Below are positions 1 to 10,746 of a stretch of DNA of 35,381 nucleotides, piece after piece (position 1 is the stretch's first letter; each line of letters opens with the position of its first letter). This stretch comes from Actinomycetota bacterium (lineage in GTDB: Bacteria; Actinomycetota; Actinomycetes; Streptosporangiales; Streptosporangiaceae): positions 1-35,381 of the forward strand of contig JAFAYQ010000024.1 of the NCBI GenBank assembly GCA_019240215.1. Reading direction: 5' to 3'. The notes under the pieces are model-generated. The model ran no database searches, had not been told where the DNA came from, and saw only the letters and a list, made by a program, of their open reading frames with translations. A program made the position numbers and the translations under genes.

Positions 1-122
1 ACAACGACGCCCTGCGACGGCTCGCGAACAGGCTCGTCGGCATTCTGCACGGCTGCCTCAAAACCCGCACCCCCTACAACGAAAACACCGCCTGGGGCCA
101 CCGCCAGCAACTAGCCGCTTGA
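1..122 (+). CDS. IS110-family transposase, C-terminal end (cut by window edge)
   Basis: The reading frame enters from the left edge and ends at TGA 120-122. The 39 visible residues include ALRRLANRLVGILHGC and a TPYNENTAWGHR tail. This resembles the extreme C-terminus of IS110/IS116/IS902 transposases, where a conserved NR-hydrophobic-H-C-L helix is followed by Y-[DN]-E. The catalytic DEDD and Ser domains would lie outside the window, so it cannot be said whether the element is intact. No terminal inverted repeat is visible after the stop, as expected for this family, which lacks classical inverted repeats. The family assignment rests on a short stretch and is moderately secure. Confidence 0.65.
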   Translation, partial: NDALRRLANRLVGILHGCLKTRTPYNENTAWGHRQQLAA

Positions 123-172
123 CACGCTAAGCCCCTGGGATGTCTGATCACCGGCTCAATAGGATCGGGGGC

Positions 173-1123
173 ATGCGCTACAGGTCACTTGGTTCGTCCG
201 GGCTGCAGGTGTCGGTGGTCGGCCTCGGCTGCAACAACTTCGGCCGCCGCCTCGACGTGAACGGCACCCGGGCGGTCATCGAGGCCGCCATCGACGCCGG
301 CATCACCCTGTTCGACACGGCCGACATCTACGGCGGCCGCGGCGCCTCCGAGAGCCTGATGGGCGAGGTGCTGGGTGCCCGCCGGGACCAGATCGTGCTG
401 GCCACCAAGTGGGGCAACCAGAACGCCGACATGGGCTACGGGCCGGTGGCCGGGGCCAAGGGCGGCCGCGGCTACCTCAAGCGGGCGGTGACCGAGTCGC
501 TGCGGCGGCTGCGGACCGATCACATCGACCTGTACCAGCTGCACACCCCGGACCCGCACACGCCGGTCGAGGAGACGATCCTCGCCCTCAGCGAGCTGAT
601 CGCCGAGGGCAAGGTGCGCTACATCGGGCACTCCAACTTTTCCGGCTGGCAGCTGGCCGACGCCGACCACCTGGCCCGCGAGCTCGGCCGCGAGCGGTTC
701 ATCTCCGCCCAGAACAGCTGGTCGCTGCTGGACCGCGGGGCCGAGGCGGAGCTGGTGCCCGCCGCCCGGCACTTCGGGCTCGGCGTGTTGCCGTTCTACC
801 CGCTGGCCAACGGCCTGCTGACCGGCAAGGTGCGGCGCGGCCAGCCGGTGCCGGCCGGGACCCGGCTGGCCGAGCGCGACGGCTACATCACCGACGAGAA
901 GCTCAGCCAGGTCGAGGCGCTGATCGAGTGGGCCCAGGGGCAGGGCGTCAGCATCCTCGAGGTCGCGGTCGGCGGCCTGGCCGCGATTCCCGGCTGCGCG
1001 TCGGTCATCGCCGGGGCGACCAGCGCCGAGCAGGTCCGGGCCAACGCCGCGGCCGGCGAGTGGGTCCCCAGCGAAGACCAGCTGGCCGAGCTGGACAAGA
1101 TCGTCCCGCCGCCCGCGCGCTGA
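173..1123 (+). CDS. Aldo/keto reductase
   Basis: A cytosolic NADPH-dependent oxidoreductase of the AKR superfamily, 316 residues with the start at ATG 173. An in-frame ATG at 140 would add 11 residues, but the family N-terminus (MRYRSLGSSGLQVS) begins at 173, just after a G-rich AGGATCGGGGG stretch. The catalytic tetrad can be read as D48 and Y53 in FDTADIYGG, K79 in LATKWG, and H124 in YQLHTPDP. The C-terminal cofactor-binding part contains IPGCASVIAGATSAEQ, a variant of the usual IPG-x-s motif. Substrate is unknown; actinobacterial members of this group often act on aldehydes or keto sugars. It stands alone, converging on the protease gene downstream. Confidence 0.9.
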   Translation: MRYRSLGSSGLQVSVVGLGCNNFGRRLDVNGTRAVIEAAIDAGITLFDTADIYGGRGASESLMGEVLGARRDQIVLATKWGNQNADMGYGPVAGAKGGRGYLKRAVTESLRRLRTDHIDLYQLHTPDPHTPVEETILALSELIAEGKVRYIGHSNFSGWQLADADHLARELGRERFISAQNSWSLLDRGAEAELVPAARHFGLGVLPFYPLANGLLTGKVRRGQPVPAGTRLAERDGYITDEKLSQVEALIEWAQGQGVSILEVAVGGLAAIPGCASVIAGATSAEQVRANAAAGEWVPSEDQLAELDKIVPPPAR

Positions 1124-1132
1124 TCGCCGACC

Positions 1133-1158
1133 GCGGCCGCTGGCTAGCTGGCGGCCGC
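1133..1158. terminator. Inverted repeat between convergent genes (possible bidirectional terminator)
   Basis: Two copies of the 8-bp sequence GCGGCCGC (1133-1140 and 1151-1158) flank a 10-bp loop between the aldo/keto reductase stop and the protease C-terminus. It can form a GC-rich hairpin on either strand but has no U-tract, so a terminator role is inferred from position only. Each arm is itself palindromic. Confidence 0.35.
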
Positions 1159-1974
1159 CTTGTACAGGGCGCTGACCTGCTTACCGAACGGGATCGAGTA
1201 CGACACCTGCGGGTAGTTGCCGCCCTGCTCGTAGCCGCCGATCACCCCGGTCACCGTGCCCTGGCCGGTGGTCTTGTTCACGTTCACCAGGAACGGGCCT
1301 CCGCTGGTGCCGTCCGGGTAGTTGCCGCAGTCGAACTCGAGCTGCTTCGACCCGGTCGACGGGACCGTGAACGACTTGGTCTGGTTGGCGCACACGACCG
1401 GGGCGTTCGTGCTGTCCGGGTACCCGATCACCTCGGTCAGCTGGCCGGCCTCGCTGCTCCCGAGCTGCTCGGCGCCGGTCACGTCTTCGATCTCGGTTCC
1501 CATCGAGTTGGGCTTGACCTGCAGGAACGCCACGTCGTCGTTGATGCTGCCCGACGACGTCCAGGCCTGGTCGACGAAGATCTGGGACACGTACCAGACG
1601 CCGTACGGACTCTTGCCGTTCGCGTAGCCGGGCACGAACGCGATCGTGCCGGTATGCCCGCTGACGCAGTGGGCGGCGGTGACCAGCAGGTCGCCACCGG
1701 TACTGTGCACCACGCTGGCCGTGCAGAAGTGACTGCCGAGGGTCCCGCCGCTCTCGGAGAACAGCGCCCCGACCGCCGACGTGCCCGCGAACGGGGTCCC
1801 CTCGTGGCTCGGGGCCGAGCTCAGGTTGACGGCCGAGCTGATCTTGGCGACCAGCCCGCCGGTGTCACCGTCGGCGGGCGACGCGAACACGACCACCAGC
1901 CCCGCCAGCACCGACGTGCCGACGATGCGCGCCGACGGTTTCGCCAGCCACTTGAGCGCAGCAGTGAACCGCAT
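1144..1974 (-). CDS. Secreted trypsin-like serine protease (S1 family)
   Basis: Predicted exported serine endopeptidase of 276 residues. The start is ATG 1974, preceded by GAGGGAGG at good spacing; the open frame continues upstream but lacks family sequence. Residues 1-35 form a long positively charged signal peptide or anchor (hydrophobic GTSVLAGLVVVFASPA). The chymotrypsin-fold catalytic triad is complete: H102 in VTAAHC, D146/D147 in NDDVAFLQV, S224 in GTSGGPF. Cysteine pairs near H102 (C84/C103) and before the Ser (C195/C216) fit the usual disulfides. A stretch of about 65 residues between the signal and the core could be a short propeptide. Natural substrate is unknown. It is a single gene, separated by 122 bp from the YceI operon. 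Confidence 0.92.
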   Translation of the reverse strand: MRFTAALKWLAKPSARIVGTSVLAGLVVVFASPADGDTGGLVAKISSAVNLSSAPSHEGTPFAGTSAVGALFSESGGTLGSHFCTASVVHSTGGDLLVTAAHCVSGHTGTIAFVPGYANGKSPYGVWYVSQIFVDQAWTSSGSINDDVAFLQVKPNSMGTEIEDVTGAEQLGSSEAGQLTEVIGYPDSTNAPVVCANQTKSFTVPSTGSKQLEFDCGNYPDGTSGGPFLVNVNKTTGQGTVTGVIGGYEQGGNYPQVSYSIPFGKQVSALYKAAAS

Positions 1975-2096
1975 AGCCTCCCTCTCCGCCGTCTCCCGAT
2001 GCTTTTGATCTTGCTCGCCGAACCTGAGGGATTCCAGAGAGAGCAGCATGGAAAAAGCTGAATGTTGGCTGAGTCTGTTGCCAGCTGCGCCGGCCT

Positions 2097-2930
2097 TCAG
2101 CCCGCGGGCAGCTCGCCGCGGACCGCCTCGATGTCGAGGGTGACCCGCAGCACCCAGCCGACCAGCAGCGCACCGGTGGCCAGGGACTGGTTCCAGTCCA
2201 TGGCGAAGTCCTGCCGGTGCAGTTCGGCGGTGGCCCGGAACGCGGCCCGCTGCCCGCCCCACGGGTCAGGGCCGGTGCCCAGGTAGCTGAGGTCGAGCGG
2301 CACCGGCCGGGTGGTGCCGCGCAGCGTCAGCTCGCCGCTGACCGTCCAGCGCTCGTCACCGGCGGCTGCCACCCCGGTGCCGGTGTACACGATCAGCGGA
2401 TGGCTCTCCACGTCGAGGAAGTCCGGTGACCGCAGGTGATCATCCCGCATGCTGCTGCCGGTGTCGATGCTGGCCGCCTTGAGCTGGGCCTGCACCACCG
2501 AGCGGTCGGCCGGCTCGGCGATCTCGAACGAGCCCGAGAACTCTCCGAAATGCCCGGTCACGCTGGCCAGCCCCATGTGCCGGGCGGTGATCTGGATCGA
2601 GGAGTGGGCCGGGTCGATGGTCCAGTGGCCGGGCGGCGGCAGCTCGGCCCCGGCCGCCCGGTCCAGCGTGACCGTGCCCAGCACCGCGCCGCCGGCGGTG
2701 ACCACCGCGGTCCGCGCGGCCGGGGCGTAACCGGGGGCCATCACGATCGCGGTGTAGGTGCCAGGGGCCAGCGGGCCCGCCGCCAGCTGGCCCTCGTCGT
2801 CGCCCTCGGCCCGGGCGGCCTGGGTGCCGGTCAGGTCGGTGACGGTCAGCACGGCGCCGCGCACCGCCCAGCCGTCCCGGCTCTGCACCCGGGCCGTGAC
2901 TGACCCCCGAACGGAATCCTCCGTACTCAA
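2097..2930 (-). CDS. YceI-family protein with N-terminal carboxypeptidase-regulatory-like domain
   Basis: 277 residues. Residues ~8-92 form a CRL/transthyretin-like beta-sandwich repeat (G-x-V-x2-R, GTYTAIVMAPGY). Residues ~100-275 are a YceI lipocalin-like domain beginning WTIDPAHSSIQITARH and containing the family blocks SMRDDHLRSPDFLDVE and GELTLRGTTRPV. YceI proteins bind isoprenoid or other amphipathic ligands; the ligand here is unknown. No signal peptide is seen, unlike E. coli YceI, so a cytoplasmic location is inferred. The start is TTG 2930, with GGAGG 10 nt upstream lying inside the last codons of the exporter gene, so translation is probably coupled to it (5-bp gap). Its CRL domain resembles the three at the exporter's C-terminus, hinting that the two proteins work together. 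Confidence 0.87.
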   Translation of the reverse strand: MSTEDSVRGSVTARVQSRDGWAVRGAVLTVTDLTGTQAARAEGDDEGQLAAGPLAPGTYTAIVMAPGYAPAARTAVVTAGGAVLGTVTLDRAAGAELPPPGHWTIDPAHSSIQITARHMGLASVTGHFGEFSGSFEIAEPADRSVVQAQLKAASIDTGSSMRDDHLRSPDFLDVESHPLIVYTGTGVAAAGDERWTVSGELTLRGTTRPVPLDLSYLGTGPDPWGGQRAAFRATAELHRQDFAMDWNQSLATGALLVGWVLRVTLDIEAVRGELPAG

Positions 2931-2935
2931 CTGAA

Positions 2936-6234
<3,299 letters not shown>

Positions 6235-6270
6235 AGGCCCTATTCTTGCACCCCGTGCAAAGTTTCACAA
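6235..6270 (-). promoter_or_regulatory. TetR-operon promoter with palindromic operator
   Basis: On the minus strand a -35-like TTGTGA (6270-6265) is followed after 17 bp by AAGAAT (6247-6242). The predicted start of transcription falls about 1-3 nt before the GTG codon, so the message would be nearly leaderless. Between and overlapping the boxes lies TTGCAC-CCC-GTGCAA (6246-6260), a perfect palindrome of the size TetR dimers bind. Placement between -35 and -10 suits autorepression. The site and promoter are read from sequence; the regulator pairing is inferred. Confidence 0.6.
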
Positions 6271-6317
6271 AATGCAAGCTTGATCATGAGCGGGTGCCCG
6301 CCGATGATCGGCGCCGC

Positions 6318-7238
6318 TTACCGGCAGGCGACGTTGTTGAACGAGCACTCGGCCGGGTCCGGCTCCGGCCCGGACCCGTAGATCGAGACGGTGATCGAAC
6401 TACCAGGGGCGATGGACAGGTCGTAGGGGGCCGGGGTCATGAACAGGACGTCGTTGTCGTCGGTGAACTCGGCGTTCTGGACGGCGCTGACAGTATCTCC
6501 GGGGAGCGCCACCACCAGCTGCCAGCCCGACACCGCGGCCGAGCCCTGGTTCACCACCGTGACCTGCCCGGTGAAGCCGCCGCCGCTCGGTGTCGCGGCG
6601 TAACTGACCACCAGCGTGGGCGGCGGCGCGCTGGCGGTGGTCGTGCTGGCCGACGGGACCGCCCCGCCGGCCGGCGCGCTGGCCGGCGCGCTGGCGGACG
6701 GCATTGGCCGATGGGGCCGCGGCGTGGGGGAGGAGCTGACCGGACCCGGCCCGCTGGTGGGGGCGATCGCGGCCGACGACGGGATCGGGAACTGGCTGGC
6801 CGGGTCGCCGGCCTGCGGCCCCAGCCCGAGCGCGGTCAGCAGCGGCGGCACGCCCAGGTAGCCCGCCACCACCAGTACCACCACCGCGGCCACCAGCCCC
6901 AGCAGCCACCCGGGCGGCCGTGGCCATCGTGGCCTGGGCCGGTCCGGCCCGCCGGGCTCACCCGGCCCCTCAGGGGCGGCCGGCCCGCCGGAGCCCCGCA
7001 GCCCGCCGGGCCGCGCATCCTCGAACAGCGTCAGCCCGCCCAGCACCACGGTGTCGCCCCCGGCCGGCGTCTCGCCCCGGATGTAGACCCGGGCCCGCCC
7101 GTCGCTCGCGTCCCGCGGCCGCACCGGCGGCCAGGTCCCGAACGCCCGGTTGGCCGGGTCAAGCTCGTCGTAGGCGAACTCGGCCGGCCCGGTGTGCCGT
7201 CCCCGGCCCCGCCGCCACGTCGCCGTCCCGCCGCTCAT
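6318..7238 (-). CDS. Membrane-anchored protein with extracellular CBM2-like domain
   Basis: 306 residues from ATG 7238 (GGGGAGA upstream); the open frame extends further but without a better start. Residues 1-110 are a cytoplasmic, Gly/Pro-rich region with a short beta-rich block (GRARVYIRGETP). Residues 111-130 are one TM helix. Residues 145-205 are a Ser/Pro/Ala-rich linker, and 205-306 look like a family 2 carbohydrate-binding module (VTVVNQGSAAVSGWQLVV, then SITVSIYGSG), ending with the Cys pair C298/C305. CBM2 modules bind cellulose or chitin, usually attached to secreted enzymes; here no catalytic domain is present. The N-terminal region carries no enzyme motif I recognise. A surface-attachment or sensing role is inferred. 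Confidence 0.75.
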   Translation of the reverse strand: MSGGTATWRRGRGRHTGPAEFAYDELDPANRAFGTWPPVRPRDASDGRARVYIRGETPAGGDTVVLGGLTLFEDARPGGLRGSGGPAAPEGPGEPGGPDRPRPRWPRPPGWLLGLVAAVVVLVVAGYLGVPPLLTALGLGPQAGDPASQFPIPSSAAIAPTSGPGPVSSSPTPRPHRPMPSASAPASAPAGGAVPSASTTTASAPPPTLVVSYAATPSGGGFTGQVTVVNQGSAAVSGWQLVVALPGDTVSAVQNAEFTDDNDVLFMTPAPYDLSIAPGSSITVSIYGSGPEPDPAECSFNNVACR

Positions 7239-7348
7239 CAGCGTCTCCCCACACCCCGGGCCCAGTAGCCCCCACGCCGATGGTGCACCAACCGGCCACC
7301 ACGCAAAACGATCCAGCCGCGCCCCTAAGAACTTCGTTAGACATAAGT

Positions 7349-7437
7349 CCCACAGGTCACACTCACCCAACAGGTCACACTCACCCCACGAGTCGCACTG
7401 ACCCCACGGGTTACATTCATCCCACGAGGCACATCCG
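7349..7437. repeat. Degenerate ~18-bp tandem repeat (about 5 units)
   Basis: Upstream of the CBM2 gene, units such as CCCACAGGTCACACTCA, CCCAACAGGTCACACTCA, CCCCACGAGTCGCACTGA and CCCCACGGGTTACATTCAT follow head to tail, decaying toward 7437. The 18-bp spacing would keep a reading frame (a PTGHTH-like hexapeptide on the + strand), but no credible start, stop context or family supports a gene. The rest of 7239-7467 holds no recognised feature. Confidence 0.7.
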
Positions 7438-7467
7438 CCCTGCAGGGCTCACGAGCCTCACCCCGAC

Positions 7468-8223
7468 CTACATCCGGTCGCCGTCCCGAGGATCAGGCTG
7501 ATCAAGCGACCAGTGCCGGGCCACCGTCGCCAGCCACACCCCGTCATCCTCAGCCCCCGAGCGGCCAGAACTCCCCGACCCCTCCGGCCCCGCCTCCGAC
7601 TGCCCGGTCGTCCAGTCCGGCCGCGCCTGGCACCGGAACCGGGTGATCGCCCGCTGCCCGCCGTCCTGATCCCCGTACAGCAGGTCCACGATCCAGTCCG
7701 ACTTGGTCTCGATGACCCGGCGCGCCATCGGGTAGCGGGGGTCGGCCAGGTCGCGGATCGCCCCCTGCCAGAAGCCGAAGTCGCCGGCCGAGACGTACAG
7801 GTCGCGGGTCTGCATCTGGAATTCCGACAGCGGCGGCGCTGGCTCGTTCGGCGGCCAGTCGGTGGCCGTGGTCAGCCGCCAGCCGTGCAGCACCGCGATC
7901 CCGCTGCCGACGTTGCGGACCGACACCGACAGGTAGATCACGCTGTCCCCGGGCCCGCGGCTGCCGTCGCCCCCGCCGATCTCGGCCACCGCCCCGCCGC
8001 CCGGCAGCCGGACCCACTTGTTGTCGCCGAAGTTCACCTTCAGCGTCCCGTCGGCCAGCCGCGACGCCATCAGCAGCGGCCGCAGGCTGGTCAGCAGCGA
8101 CTGCTCGGCGAACCGGGCGGTGCGGTTGCCCGACCGCACCGAGGAGAACGTGGCGACCGCCAGCACCAGCGTGCCCAAGGCGGTCCCCAGGTCCGCTATG
8201 ACCGCCCAGTTGTCCCAGGTCAC
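7468..8223 (-). CDS. Hypothetical membrane-tethered protein
   Basis: 251 residues with one N-terminal hydrophobic segment (~residues 6-28, WAVIADLGTALGTLVLAVAT) followed by a soluble region with a beta-rich centre (SVIYLSVSVRNVGSGIAVLHG) and a Gly/Ser-rich acidic tail. The SVRSGNRTARFAEQSLL block after the TM helix resembles a recurring but uncharacterised actinobacterial family that I know only as hypothetical. No catalytic motif is evident. The start is GTG 8223, four bases after the stop of the aldo/keto reductase gene, so the two are almost certainly co-transcribed. No clear Shine-Dalgarno is seen, consistent with coupled translation. Confidence 0.75.
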   Translation of the reverse strand: MTWDNWAVIADLGTALGTLVLAVATFSSVRSGNRTARFAEQSLLTSLRPLLMASRLADGTLKVNFGDNKWVRLPGGGAVAEIGGGDGSRGPGDSVIYLSVSVRNVGSGIAVLHGWRLTTATDWPPNEPAPPLSEFQMQTRDLYVSAGDFGFWQGAIRDLADPRYPMARRVIETKSDWIVDLLYGDQDGGQRAITRFRCQARPDWTTGQSEAGPEGSGSSGRSGAEDDGVWLATVARHWSLDQPDPRDGDRM

Positions 8224-8227
8224 GCGC

Positions 8228-9220
8228 TTACCAGCGGCTGTGCAGGGCAGCGCGGAAGTACTTGTCGTAGAGGTTTTCGATCGCGTCCAGGGTGGCCTGG
8301 TCGAGCGGTGGCAGGTCGGCCGCGGCCGAGTTCTGCCGGGCCTGCTCGGCGCTGCTGGCGCCGGGGATGACGGTGGTCACCCCGGCCTGCTGGATGATCC
8401 AGCGCAGCGCGGCCTGGGCCGCCGTGGCGCTTGTGTCCCAGCCCTGGACCAGCGCCGCGAACTCCTGGGCGGCCTCCACCCCGGCGTCGTAGTCGACCCC
8501 GGAGAACGTCTCGCCCACGTCGAACGCCTGGCCGTGCCGGTTGAAGTTGCGGTGGTCGGTCGCCGCGAACTGGGTGTCCCGGGTGTAGCGGCCGGACAGC
8601 AGGCCGGACGCCAGCGGCACCCGGGCGATGATCCCGACCCCGGCCGCGGCCGCGGCCGGCAGCACCTGGTCCAGCGGCTTGCGCCGGAACGCATTGAAGA
8701 TGATCTGCACCGAGGCCAGGTTGGGCCGCGCGATCGCGGTCAGCGCCTGGCCGGTGGTCTCCACGCTGACCCCGTAGGCGGCGATGGCGTCCTCGGCCAC
8801 CAGCGTGTCGAGACTGTCGAACACCTTGTCGCTGGCGAACACGGCCGTCGGCGGGCAGTGCAGCTGGACCAGGTCCAGGGTGTCCACGCCCAGGTTGACC
8901 CGGGACCGGTCGGTCCAGGCGCGGAAGTTGTCCAGTGTGTAGTTCTCCGGCACCTGGTCGACCCGGCGGCCCATCTTGGTCGCCACCGTCAGCCCCTGGC
9001 CGGCGTTGCCGGCGATGAACCGGCCGATGATCCGCTCGCTGCGCCCGTCCCCGTACACGTCGGCGGTGTCCAGGAACGTGACCCCGGATTCGACCGCCGC
9101 CTGCAGCACGCCGAGCGCGTCCCGCTCGCTGATGTCGCCCCAGTCGGCGCCCAGCTGCCAGGTGCCGAGGCCGATTACCGAAACTGGCCGGTTCGTCCGG
9201 CCCAATACCCGCTGTTCCAC
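8228..9220 (-). CDS. Aldo/keto reductase
   Basis: 330-residue AKR-superfamily oxidoreductase starting at GTG 9220 (VEQRVLGRTNRPVSVIGLGTW). The tetrad is D51 and Y56 (FLDTADVYGDG), K82 (VATKMGRR) and H121 (LVQLHCPP). The cofactor motif TTVIPGASSAEQ is canonical. Substrate is unknown. No Shine-Dalgarno precedes the start, but TAAGAT (minus strand, 9234-9229) lies 8 nt before the GTG, so a nearly leaderless transcript is likely. First gene of a two-gene unit with the downstream membrane protein; divergent from the MDR oxidoreductase at 9314. It is a different subgroup from the AKR at 173. Confidence 0.92.
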   Translation of the reverse strand: MEQRVLGRTNRPVSVIGLGTWQLGADWGDISERDALGVLQAAVESGVTFLDTADVYGDGRSERIIGRFIAGNAGQGLTVATKMGRRVDQVPENYTLDNFRAWTDRSRVNLGVDTLDLVQLHCPPTAVFASDKVFDSLDTLVAEDAIAAYGVSVETTGQALTAIARPNLASVQIIFNAFRRKPLDQVLPAAAAAGVGIIARVPLASGLLSGRYTRDTQFAATDHRNFNRHGQAFDVGETFSGVDYDAGVEAAQEFAALVQGWDTSATAAQAALRWIIQQAGVTTVIPGASSAEQARQNSAAADLPPLDQATLDAIENLYDKYFRAALHSRW

Positions 9221-9313
9221 GATGAGCGATCTTACCGGGCGCGGCCGCCGGCCTCCGGCGCCGGACCGCACCGCCGGACCGCACCGCCGGAACCCGGCGT
9301 GGACAATGGAGCG
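9221..9313. promoter_or_regulatory. Divergent promoter region with 13-bp direct repeat
   Basis: This 93-bp gap separates the divergent AKR and MDR genes. It holds the minus-strand TAAGAT box (9229-9234) and two head-to-tail copies of CCGGACCGCACCG (9261-9273, 9274-9286). On the plus strand GACAAT (9302-9307) lies 6 nt before the MDR ATG and might serve as a -10 for a leaderless message. Functions are inferred from position. Confidence 0.4.
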
Positions 9314-10294
9314 ATGAAGGCAGCGCGCTACGAGAAGACCGGCCCCGCCCGCGACGTGCTCGAGGTGACCGAAACCGAGCGCCCGGAGCCCGGCCCCGGC
9401 GAGGTCCGGGTCCGGATCCACGCCTCCGGGCTCAACCCGACCGACGTCAAGGCGCGCAGCGGCGCCGTCCCGCGCCCGATCGACGGGTTCCAGATCCCGG
9501 GCATGGACGGGGCCGGGATCATCGACAAGCTCGGCGCGGGGGTCGACCCGGCCCGTAACGGGCAGCGGGTCTGGCTCTACTTCGCCGCGGCCGGGCGCCG
9601 CTGGGGGACCGAGGCCGAGTGGACCGTGGTTCCGGCCGACCTGGCGGTGCCGCTGCCCAGCCGGGCCAGCATGGAACTGGGGGCGACGATGGGGGTGCCC
9701 GCCCTCACCGCCCACCACTGCGTGTTCGCCGACGGGCCCGTGACCGGCCAGACCGTCCTCGTCCAGGGGGGCGCGGGCGCGGTCGGCCACTTCGCCATCG
9801 AGTGGGCCAAGCGGGGCGGCGCCCGGGTGGTGACCACGGTCAGCGGCGCCGAGAAGGCGGACCTGGCCCGCGCGGCCGGCGCCGACCTGGTGGTCAACTA
9901 CCGCGAAGGCGACGTGCCCGCCCAGGTGCGGCCGTTCGCCGAGAAGGTGGACCGGATCATCGAGGTCGCGCTGGGCCCGAACCTGGACAGCGACCTGGCC
10001 CTGGCCCACCCGGGGACCGTGATCATGACCTACGCGGCCGACGGCCCCGACCCCGTGCTGCCGGTCCGTCCCTGCATGGGGGCCGGGGTCGTGCTCCGCT
10101 TCATGCTCCTGTACACGGTGCCGCGAGCCACCCTGGCCGCGGGCGCCGCCGACATCACCGCCGCGCTGGCCGAGGGGGCGCTGACCCCGCTGCCGCCGCA
10201 CCGCTTCCTGCTCGACGACGCCGTCGCCGCTCACGAGGCGGTCGAGAATGGCGTCGGCGGCAAGGTATTCGTCATACCGGCCCGCGAGGTATGA
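9314..10294 (+). CDS. MDR-family NADPH:quinone reductase-like oxidoreductase
   Basis: 326 residues of the zinc-independent medium-chain dehydrogenase/reductase superfamily. An N-terminal GroES-like domain (PGEVRVRIHASGLNPTDV, residues ~30-48) is followed by a Rossmann domain with VLVQGGAGAVGHFAIEWAK at about 152-170 and the downstream NYREGD. The zinc-ligand pattern of alcohol dehydrogenases is absent, so it fits the quinone-oxidoreductase (QOR/zeta-crystallin) branch that reduces quinones or enones with NADPH. The start is ATG 9314; GGAG lies only 2 nt upstream, so initiation may be leaderless. Followed by a strong terminator at 10399-10430. Confidence 0.9.
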   Translation: MKAARYEKTGPARDVLEVTETERPEPGPGEVRVRIHASGLNPTDVKARSGAVPRPIDGFQIPGMDGAGIIDKLGAGVDPARNGQRVWLYFAAAGRRWGTEAEWTVVPADLAVPLPSRASMELGATMGVPALTAHHCVFADGPVTGQTVLVQGGAGAVGHFAIEWAKRGGARVVTTVSGAEKADLARAAGADLVVNYREGDVPAQVRPFAEKVDRIIEVALGPNLDSDLALAHPGTVIMTYAADGPDPVLPVRPCMGAGVVLRFMLLYTVPRATLAAGAADITAALAEGALTPLPPHRFLLDDAVAAHEAVENGVGGKVFVIPAREV

Positions 10295-10398
10295 CAGCAA
10301 AGGGTCATATCATCAGCTGGGTAATTTCGGGCATGCGTATATGAATTCGGAAAACCCTGAAAACGTCGCGGCCGGTGACCGTCCCCGCTAGTGCGGAC

Positions 10399-10430
10399 CG
10401 GCCCTCGGGCCGCCTTTTGTAAGGCTTTTT
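10399..10430 (+). terminator. Rho-independent terminator
   Basis: Two overlapping hairpins end the MDR transcript: CGGCC-CTCG-GGCCG (10399-10412), then GCCTT-TTGT-AAGGC (10412-10425) followed by TTTTT (10426-10430). The second has a perfect 5-bp stem and a U-tract, a rare clean intrinsic terminator for DNA of this GC content. It abuts the stop codon of the convergent gene at 10430. Confidence 0.75.
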
Positions 10431-10642
10431 CAGCTTCCGTTGAAAAAGATCTTGCGGCCCAGCCGGTCCTGGCGGCCGGTACCGCCGCACGCCCGGCAGC
10501 GCCGGAAACTGTAGGTGTAGACGCTGCCCCAGTGCCGCCCGGGCGTTCCCTTGCAGACGCGGCAGCGGTGGAACGGGTGGACCCACAGCGACACGAAGTA
10601 GCCGCCGACCGCGATTAAGCCAATGATGACAAGCGTGCCCAT
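10430..10642 (-). CDS. Small membrane protein with DnaJ-like zinc ribbon
   Basis: 70 residues from ATG 10642, with AGGGGG about 8 nt upstream. Residues 3-20 are a TM helix (TLVIIGLIAVGGYFVSLW). The rest is basic and carries two CxxC knuckles, C27/C30 (CRVCKGTPG) and C49/C52 (CRACGGTGR), the second matching the CxxCxGxG signature of the DnaJ cysteine-rich region. A single Zn2+ is probably bound on the cytoplasmic side. Similar short TM-plus-zinc-ribbon proteins occur in actinomycetes, but I know no assigned function. It is 104 bp downstream of the P450 on the same strand; AT-rich sequence near 10661-10735 could hold its promoter. Confidence 0.8.
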   Translation of the reverse strand: MGTLVIIGLIAVGGYFVSLWVHPFHRCRVCKGTPGRHWGSVYTYSFRRCRACGGTGRQDRLGRKIFFNGS

Positions 10643-10746
10643 AGCCGTACCCCCTGGGAGACGCCCCGCATTTCTGTTCAGATAGCGTAGACCCGCGCAA
10701 TCTCCGATGGCACCGATTTTAATTAGCCAAGCCCGTCGGCAATGGC

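Noticed and set aside
8018..10294. Long plus-strand frame that would fuse ~430 extra residues to the MDR oxidoreductase
   Set aside because: The upstream part is antisense to the aldo/keto reductase and hypothetical gene and has shadow composition; the MDR family N-terminus starts at ATG 9314.
9221..10300. Minus-strand frame extending the aldo/keto reductase upstream to ~690 residues
   Set aside because: Extension is antisense to the MDR gene; the AKR N-terminus starts at GTG 9220.
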